From Cristatella mucedo (lineage: Eukaryota; Bryozoa; Phylactolaemata; Cristatellidae): DNA of 60,000 bases. The number at the start of each line of letters is the position of its first letter. Position 1 is the stretch's first letter. A program made the translations under genes and the position numbers. Location of the stretch: contig WPIO01000012.1 of the NCBI GenBank assembly GCA_009760855.2, forward strand, positions 7,625,501 through 7,685,500, given 5' to 3'. Below the pieces are notes generated by a model. That model saw only the letters and a program-made list of their open reading frames with translations. It had not been told where the DNA came from and made no database searches. Shown here in pieces: positions 34,701 to 44,600 of this stretch.

Positions 34701-37700
34701 GCAAGTCAAGTAAATAGAGATATGCAACGGCTATGACGTTTCATTTCCGGCTTCTAACTTACAACTACACTGGAGGATGGAGACTAGCCATCTACATCAT
34801 AAAGCATGCACAGAAGAGCTCAAATGAGGGTCGACACTTTAGTGTCCCCCCAAATGAGGGCTCTTTGCTCTAGGCCGTGATAGCCCATGGAGAGGTAAGG
34901 TGCTCGCTCATCACGACCGAGGTCGTTGATTCGAATCCTGCAGTTGGGCAATCCTTTATGGCCAACTGCAAGCAGTGGTGGTAGCCTATAAGACTCTCCT
35001 GCCACTACAGTGAGGCTATTAAATCAGCTAACATCACAAAAAATACTCCAAGCCGGCTGCACCAGTTGCAAAACTAAGCAAGACTTGTGTCTTGCATGCT
35101 GGCACTGGATTCTAGATGTCGGCCAACCTACTAGAATTAAAGATGCTAAATCTGATCTGCTCAGGATTAAAAACGATAGCATAAAGCTTGAATTCAGACT
35201 TAGCAGCAGCCCCATAAAGTAGAGTAGTGAAGAGGTGTAGTGCTTGCCTATAGCATAATCTTCGATTATCACTGCGACTTTCTGCTCTCAAGTCAGTTAT
35301 TCACAGGACTGCAACAGCAGGATAGCTGACACGATGGCTAAGGATCGTACTCACCCTTTGGTTCTCCAGACTCAATAACAATAGCTCTCTTAGATGAGCT
35401 GCCGAAAATACTTACCAGGCCTCTATATTTAGTGCTAAATATATCATTAGTTAAATCCAAGCTAATCAGCTCATGTGTCTCCATAAATAGTAAAACTATG
35501 GTGGCTGCTGCCACTTGAACTTTGTCTCAACTAAGATCACGGTGAATGTATTTTTTTGATAACCAAGGTCGAGGGCTCGAGTCCGTGGCATATGTGAAGC
35601 ACCTGAATAGGGACTAAGTCCTCTTATGGCTCTATACAAATGAAATATATACATATATTTTTATTGTCTTAAATGCTGACCAGTATCAGCCTTCTCATTT
35701 CTCAAGTCCTCTCAGGACAATAAATTAGTTCTTCCAATCATTTATTAGAGACAGTTCATTGTATGGAGTGTCGTTGGTAGCATAGCTGCAGTTGCATGTG
35801 CTTTTTCAGGCCCTAGACTGTAGATCTCACTTCTGCTATTCTCGGAAACAAAGTTGTCTTTGCTGTTGCAACCGACTCCGACCTCTCCTTTACAGCTGTC
35901 TTTCTAGACTGCTATACACTTCTAGGCTGTTCTATGTAAGTGCATACAGTACATTTTAACCAAGACTTGATAAAGGAACATATAACAATAAAAAAATATT
36001 ATTATTATTATTATATGACAATACATGTGTATATATCCATAAGACAACTAAATCTGATTTTAGGCACTTTACAAATGATGCAAAGGAAGCAAGCCGATTG
36101 GTTAACAATAACAAGCACAGTTCGGGAACAGTGGATGTCATAAAGTCAGGTGACTGTGAGTTCCAGGCTTTGAGACCATACACATTACAGTCACGGACTC
36201 AAAAGGATTTAAGGTTAGTTAGAGGCACAGCTAGACGACTTGAGTCAGAAGATTGGGTGCTGTAATGCTTAGCATGCTAGTTAAATTGTTCACATAGGTA
36301 AGCAAGAGAATGAGGGGATCTAACAAATGTTATATAGCTGAAAGTAGATTGACTTGACTGCAGAGCTCATGACATTGTCTAGTTAACGGTCATCTTGGAA
36401 CAGGTCACCTAGACTACATGCAGATGCCAAATTTGAGGGTTAGGTTTTTTTATTTCTGAGTAACAGTACTAATGCAGATAACTAGCAAGTTGGTTATATC
36501 GTCATTCAGACTGGAAATGTCTGCTGCTTTCCTAGAGCATATGTCAGCATATATGCTGCAAGGGAGTTGAGAGAGTTTGAAGCCGAGATCACCCAAGAGT
36601 ATTTGCTCTTCATGACCGAGGTCGTGTGTTCGAATCCTGAAGTGGGCGATCCTGTATTGCCAACTAGCAGTGATGATAGCCGTTAATTTTCTTCTGCTGC
36701 TATACAAATGAGGCTGTTAAATAAGCTAATCTATGATATAAATTAAGTGCTAGAAGGCCAGAAGGGATTAAAGCACAAATACAGCTGAGAGATATCTGCA
36801 AACAAATGAAAGCCTAAAATGTGCTTGGTGAGTTCATAGGCAAGAGGGGAAGCATAAAACATATATTCTAGTACCAGCATCACGTTGCACTTAAAAAAGG
36901 CAAGTGCAAGCATAGTCCTTTTGTATGTTTTGAGTTAATAAAAGCTAAAAACACACTCGTTCCTCAGAGCTTTTGCTGGGTACGTGAGCATTGTTCTTTG
37001 TGTGCTTATGCATGCTGACCCTGTACATGTTATCACAAACCATAATGATATGCATCCTTTGCAGCAGATATTAATATTTGCCCACAAATAGATTTAGCTC
37101 TCTGAGAAGGCTATACAAATGTCTTAAAACGGTTACAATTACTATGACACAATGAAAGCCATTTCCAAGGTGTATCTACACAAACCTCGGTCGACAATCA
37201 GTCTGCAAAAATCACTACGAAAACGAACCGCCTAAAAAATAAGCCTCGCATGAAGGGGTGGATTATCATACCAAAACATCCAGTGTCGAGTTGGACTCTG
37301 AAAACCGCTTTGCGAACTCTTCCACAGCATATGGTGAAGACATATCCAAAAGATGTAAATAAACGTTCTACAATTGAAACAATACCGTAAAGACAATAGA
37401 GGCAAGACTGATGTATATTTCGAAGTGCAACCACATGTACAAATACCACAGGCTCCTAGACATGTCGTAAGTGTACAGCACTTGGTAACCTATAATTATG
37501 TCTGTCATTCAAGTATGGACACACATAAGTTTTTGCAATTTACTAGATGCATATTTTGAGTACTATATCAGTACAACAGACATCGTGTAGCACTGACTAA
37601 TCTGGGCTTACGTCTGTGACTGTTCCACGCCGATGACACATGTTTCCCTGAAACAGCTTCCGAACTTCCTGCCATCCTCCTGCTGATGCCACATGCTGTG

Positions 37701-38564
37701 TTCTTTACTCACCTTTGCTAGTCTTTCTTGTTTTCACTGTTGCATTAGATGAGGCAGTTTGAAACATCGATCACGCATGGCAAGCCATTTAGGATTTGGG
37801 TCAGCCATAGAAAATAATGCGCAACAAACACAGCACCAATGACTTCGTTGATAACTTGATAACCCAACCGATATTGATCAATGAAGCAAGAGCAGATCTC
37901 AGACATGCTGTCAAGTAGTTCGCTCAAGCAGTTCTGTCCGAAGCCAGAGCTCCATCGGTCAACATAAGAAGACCATGTATTTGCTCCTAGCTGCCAGAGA
38001 TTACTTCAGTTCTCCACTCCCAACATCAAGCGCTACTAGAGCTGCAGAATTTCCTTCCAAACATATGGAAACAAACAAATACAGCTAAGACCTTTTTATG
38101 TTTAAGGAACATCTTTTGATTGGTTGACCACAGCAAGTAAGAAATTACGTGCTTAAAGGACGTCTTAATGCTTACTTCTTGAATCGCTTGTCATGCACCA
38201 TGTTTCCATTAGACGACAGCCCTACTAACCTTGGCTTCCACACCCAATTGGGCTGTGGCTTTTGCTTTGCCACCTGTTACCGAACTTACAATTATTTATG
38301 AAAGAGCAAGTCTACTGTTGGGTCAATATTGTCATTCAAATGCATTCTCGGTTGCAGCCGTTCCAGGTTTCGTGAATCGCAAATATCCCGAAAGAAGCTG
38401 ACTCATTCATAGCAGGTGAGCTGGGAAGGGAAACATTTCAAGTATTTCCGGCATTTCCTCCAGCCGTCCTGCACACACGCCCTCAAACACGGCTGTAAAT
38501 ATTTTAAACTTAGCAGTCACCAGGCCCACTATACGGTCAATCTTAAATTTTTTTCATGTGGAAA

Positions 38565-38603
<39 letters not shown>

Positions 38604-41600
38604 GTGTCATAAACCCTTAAAGAAATTGGAACATGATAATTGACGACACCCTTGACCAGTTAGCTTTGACCGAGACTTAGCTGAAACCTTTGACCGAGAC
38701 CTAGCTGAAACCGACTAAATGCCGTCACCATAGCCGATGCCACACAACAGGCTTCTCTCTTTCATACGCGTAGATCAATCAAAACTGACAGAGTCGTCAT
38801 TGTCACACTTTCCTACCTCAATTTCAAACTGGTTGCTGTCACCCCGAAGTAGTCTTTCAAATATATTGCTTTTTGAGTCCCTCTCATTGCAACTTGCCTA
38901 CCTCATTTCGATTCTGTGAGCAAGAAATCGTCACTTTCTCGTTTTGGGTGATTTTAACAGTATAAAGATAATAATAATAATAATACATTTGATATAGTGC
39001 CATCAGAGAACTCAATCTCTTTCTGGGCACTTTACATTTGCTGCAAAAGAAGCACGATCGAATGGTTAGTAGTAGCACGCTCAATAAACAGCAAGAATAA
39101 CGTGGTTTGGGGTGACATGCACAGGGTCAGCATGCAAATAAATATGGTTAGTGGCATAACTCACAGTGTTAACACGCACAAGCACATAAAGAACCAATGA
39201 TATGGATCCACTAAATGCTGTGATACATAGATGTGTTTTAGTATCTTTTTAAAATGTGGTCAACTCAGGGGATGTCGTGATGCAAGTCGAAAGTGATTTC
39301 CAGGCTTAGGTACCATGCAAACTAAAGGCACAGGGTATGGGGTTACGGTTACCTCATACGGTATGCGGTATGGGTAAACGATTATACCGAAAAGCGAGTG
39401 GTATGATGCTTAGCATGATGGGAAGTAGATCATATAGGTAGGTTGGAGCCAAAGAATGAGGAGACCTAAAAATGAGTGACAAAACCTTGAAGTCGATCCA
39501 TTGCTTGACTGGTAGCTATTGCAGGTCGGCGAGAAGTCGTATAATGTGGCAACTGCAAACCTCACGACAGACAAGCCTAGCTGCAGAGTTTTGCATAAGC
39601 TGTAAATGCCTGATTGCATAGGCCGGTAGAACAGCAAGCAGTGAGACAAATGCATGGATCAATATAGATATGGTATCCCTGTTTAAGCAAGCCCGAATTT
39701 TAGCAATGTTATGTAGCTGAAAGTAGGCAGACTTGACTGCCGAGCTGAAGTGGTCGTCTAATGAATGGTCACTTTGGAAAAGGATGCCTAGATTTCGTGC
39801 AGATTCAACAGGAGTTATGCTGGCAAAGCCGACTTGGAGCATTAACCCTTCCTATTTCTGGATCACACTTAGTTCTCCCATTACTAGAAGGTTGGTTTAT
39901 CACCATTTAATTTAAGAAAGTTTGCTGCCATCCATGTGCGGATGTCATCCATATATGCAGCAAGGAAGCTGAGATGATTCGACATGCTGGAGGAATGGGA
40001 GATATCACAGCAAAGGTGCAATTGAGTTTCATCTGCTTAGAAGTGATCACATCAGCAAGAGGGAGAGTATAAACCATGAAAAGAATGGGGCCATGCACAG
40101 ATCCCTGAGGTACCCCATACTTCAGAGATTCCTCGAAAGATCTGTATCTATTCATGTCAATATTCTGGAGTCTCCCACTGACATAGGACCTGAGCCATTG
40201 CAGTGCAATGCCAGTGATGCCCAGGCGAGATGAGAGGCGCTCAAGAAGTACTTAGTGATCGATAGAATAAAAAGCTGCCGAAAGATCGAGCAAAACAAGC
40301 AGAGACACTCTACGTAAGTCTCCATTCCCAGGTAGGTCGTTATACACCCGAAGCAATGCTGACCCTGTAGAGTGATTAGCTCTAAAATCAGACTGGAACT
40401 TACTAGCAAGGTTTGGAGTTTCAATATATGATTCAGCTGGTCTGCCACGACTCATTCCACTGTCCTTGATAGAAGCGATAGAAGGGAGATTTGGCGAGAT
40501 TTGCTCAAGTTCTCTGGGTCTAGTGTTGCTTTCTTGAGTGTTGACAAGACTACAGCATTTTTGAAAGGTGCTGGGACATGATCTGAGGCTAATGACATAT
40601 TTACGATGTAAGCAACACATGGCAGAAGATCTATGCATCGTAGAAGCAGGACAGTGGGAATAGGGTCTCGAGGGCTAGTTGTATTTCTATTGGGGAATGA
40701 GCTTTAGAACGAGGTCATTAGTGGCCTCCTGCAATGAAGATATTGAGGTGCTGCATGGAATTGAGGGACATAATTCCTGGGGGGGGGGTGCTGGCACCAT
40801 AGGGATGAATCTATCTTTTTTGACAAAGAAGCTAGAGAAACGATCAGCTACACCATTACACGGATCACTAGGTAAGGAGCAAACCTGGGACCAATTAAGG
40901 AGCTGGTTGATCGTAGACATCAGCATTTTTGGATTGTGCACCTGTGAATCAACCATATTTTTATAAAAGCTAGAGTTGGCATTTGATAGGATCGATTGGT
41001 AGGATCGTGCTTCCTTTGCAGCAAATGTAACATGCCTAGAAAGAGATTGAGTCCTCTGAGGGCGCTATATCAAATGCATTATTAATATTATTATTATCTA
41101 CAGTAGTCCTCGTATGTCTGTCGATGGACAGTCAGTCCTGATCTTGTCTGTTTTTTCAAGCTTGTGCTTAGTAGACTTAACTAGTTTTATGTCTGGGGTA
41201 AATCATAAGTCATTCATTTCAACGGCGAAAAAAACGTCTTAAGTCCCAAATTGTGTGCAGTAACTCACTCGTTTTCTCTTGTTGCTCAAGTGCATGACCC
41301 CACTCACAACAATGTTCACACTTTTGATTAAATTCTTTACCACGACTGTGGACTTATAGTCCCATATTATTAAGAAATTCTGCACATCTTACCACAAGCG
41401 AACCTCATTCAGTATAGTATGCGGCTGGTGGTAACATGAACAGTGTCAACATGCACAGTATGGTTAATGATAACATGCTGAATGTCAACATGCAAATATG
41501 GTTAGTGGTAACATGCACGGTTTCAGGACTCATAAGCACACAAAGGACAAATGACAAGGACCCAGCAAACTTTGTGAGAAACGTGTTTTTAGCTTTCTTA

Positions 41601-44600
41601 AAATTTCAGTCGGGAATGCCCGTGATGTCGTTCCGGAGTGAGTTGCAGGCTTTGGGAGCATACAAACTGAAGTCTAGGTCTTCAAAGGATTTTAGGTTAG
41701 CTTGAGGCACAGCTAAGCGATTTAATTAAGAAAAGTGGATGGTACGATGCCCAGCATGGTCGGGGAGTAGTTCTATTACACAGGCTGGAGCCGAAGAATG
41801 AAGGGACCTAAAAGTGAGTGATAGAACCCTAGATTCGATGTTCTGTTTGAATAAGAGCCAGTCCATGTCGGTGAGAAGAGATGCGAAGTGGCAACTTCGA
41901 CACTCACGGCAGAAAATCCTAGCCACAAAGACTTGCACCATCTGCAAGCTTCTTATTGCACAGGCCGGAATACCGGCAAGAAGTGAGTTGCTGAAGTCGA
42001 GATGGAGTGTCAAAAATGCACGGACCATCTTGATTGGGGCACCCTTGTCTAAGCAGGCCCAAATCTTTGCAATGTTACGTAGCTGAAAATAAGAAGACTT
42101 GGCCATAGAGTTGATGCTGTTGTCTAAGGAAAGGTCACTTTTGAAAAGAACACCTAGATATCACACAGATGTTACAAAAGATGTGTTAGAAGAGCCGATT
42201 TTGAGCATTAAGCTTTCAAATTTCTGAATAGCACTCGGTTTTCCTATAACAATGTAAATTGTTTTTATCGTCATTCAATTTGAGAAAACTTGATGCCACC
42301 CGTGTGTGGATGTCAGCAATACATTCAGCAAGGGAGCTGAGAAGAGTTTGCCGTGCTTGAAGGCTGTAAGGAATCAAAGCATTGGTACAGCAGTGCCTCG
42401 TCGGCATAGAAGTGAAAGCCTAGATTGTGCTCGGCGATTACATCGGCAGGAGAGAGAGAGAGTATAAATTGAGAAAAGAAGCAGACTATGTACAGAGCCC
42501 TGGTGTAGCCAACACTTTTGTAGCTCAATCAAAGTAATCAAGCATACCCACCCGGACTAAAGGCGCGGGAACAGAAAAACGCCGTGCATAGTTGCACCGT
42601 TCTCGCACTCCAGCCAGGTGAGACTTGGACAAGTAAATGTCTTGAAACCCTTGGCTGCCATAATGCCATTGGCTAATAATAATGCCATTGGCTGCCACGG
42701 TAAGCAATGTCGATAATAATAATAATAACAACAATAATAATACATTACATTTGTATAGCACCCTCAGAGAACTTAATCTCTTTCGAGGCACTTTACAGCT
42801 GCTGTAAAAAACATGACTAAATGATTACTGGTAACATTCACCATATCATAAAGCATAACATTATTAGACGTGACAGGCACAGGGTCAACGACTAGATATG
42901 GATAGTAGCAGCAGGTGCAGTGTTAATCCGACTAAGCAGCACAACGGATGAATCACAAGGACCCACCGAATGCTATAATAAACACGTGTGTTTTAAGCTT
43001 ATTTTTTTTAAATCATGTCATGTCAGGCGATGTCGTGCCATCAGTCAAGAGCCAGTCCTGGGTTTTGGTAGCATAAGAACTAAAAGCATGGTCTCTAAAG
43101 GTTTTGAGGTTCGTATGAGGTATAGGTAAACGACTTGTCACAACAGCAGGTGGTACGACGCTTGGCCAGGCAGGGGGGAGTAGTTCTGATCGGTAGGCTG
43201 GAGCAAGAGAATAAAGGGACCTAAACGTAGTTGACAGAAACTTGACGTCGAAACGCTGCTTGATTGAGAGCCAGTGCTGGTCGGCGAGTGGTGGTGTGAT
43301 GTGGTAACTGCGACACTCATGACAGACAAACCTAGCTGCAGAGTTTGGCATCAACTGTAAGCACCTGATTGCACATGCCGACAAAGCAGTAAGTAGTAAG
43401 TAACAGAAGACGAGACTGGATGCTACAAATGCATATAACAATTTGGATGTAGTATCCCGGTCTAAGCAAGCCATAATTTTACAATGTTACCTAGCTGAAA
43501 GAAGGCAGACTTGCATGTGGAGCTGACGTAGTTGTTTAAGGAAAGGTCACTTTGGAACAGGACGCCTAGATTACCTGCAGATGCAACTGGAGATATGCTG
43601 GCAGAGATGATTTCAAGTGATAATCTTTCCAGTTTTTGAGTCACTCTTGGTTTGCCCTAAACTAGTTAGTTGGTTTTGTCGTCATTTAATTTGAGAGTTT
43701 TCTGCCATCCATGTGAGAATGTCAGCAATACATTCAGCAAGGGCATGTACAGAATTCGATATGCTGGAGGGGCTGGGAAGGATTAAAGCAGAGGTACAAC
43801 TAAGTGTCATCTCCATAGAAGTGAAAGCCTAGATTGTGCTTGGCAATTACACAGGCAACTGGAAGAGTATAAAGTGTGAAAAGAAGTGGACCAAACATAG
43901 AGTTCTGATGTACACCGTAATTTTGTGGTTCTTCGGATGACCTTTATCTGTTCACATCAAAACCCTGGAGTAGCCCACTCAGATAGAATCTGTGGTAGCC
44001 AGTGATGCTCAGGCGAGATGACAGGCGCTCCAAAACGACTTTGCAATCAATTGCACTAAACCGAAAGATCGAGCAAAACAAGAGAGACTTTACCCAAGTC
44101 TGCATTTCTGAGGTCATTATACACCCTAAATCTGTGGAGTGATTGGCTCTAAATCCAGATTGAAACTTACTTGCTAGGTTTGAGGTTGCAATATAAGAGC
44201 TCAGTTGGTCGTTCCAGTGTCTTTGATAGGAACGGTAGAAGGGAGACTTGGCACAAGCCACTTAAGTTCTCTTAGTCTAGTGTTGCTTTTTTAACTAGTA
44301 GCCTAACAAAAACCTTTTTGAAAGGTGCAGGAACATGACCTGAGAGGCTATGCACATAATATATTAGTTATGCCTGCCACATGGCAGGTAGCACGAATGT
44401 AGCATACATGAGTCTTTTTCCACTGAAACATTTTTTGGTGACCTCCAAGTAAAGCTGATGGGAGCTCGTAGAGAGGTGCAACACAACAGTCTTAGCAGTC
44501 CATACTCATACTAGTTAGACTAACTCTACTTAATTTTTCTAAAGAAATAAAACATGTGGGCAATAGTGGCACTAGCTTGACTTGTCGGTCGTAACATTAG

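Noticed and set aside
35330-35520. An open minus frame ([21 protein letters not shown]) considered as the missing DHRS12 exon
   Set aside because: Its length and phase do not fit. Exon 3 at 37,272-37,367 fits both and carries the family motif.
37150-37392. An 80-codon plus frame without ATG
   Set aside because: It is antisense to DHRS12-like exon 3 and has no similarity of its own.
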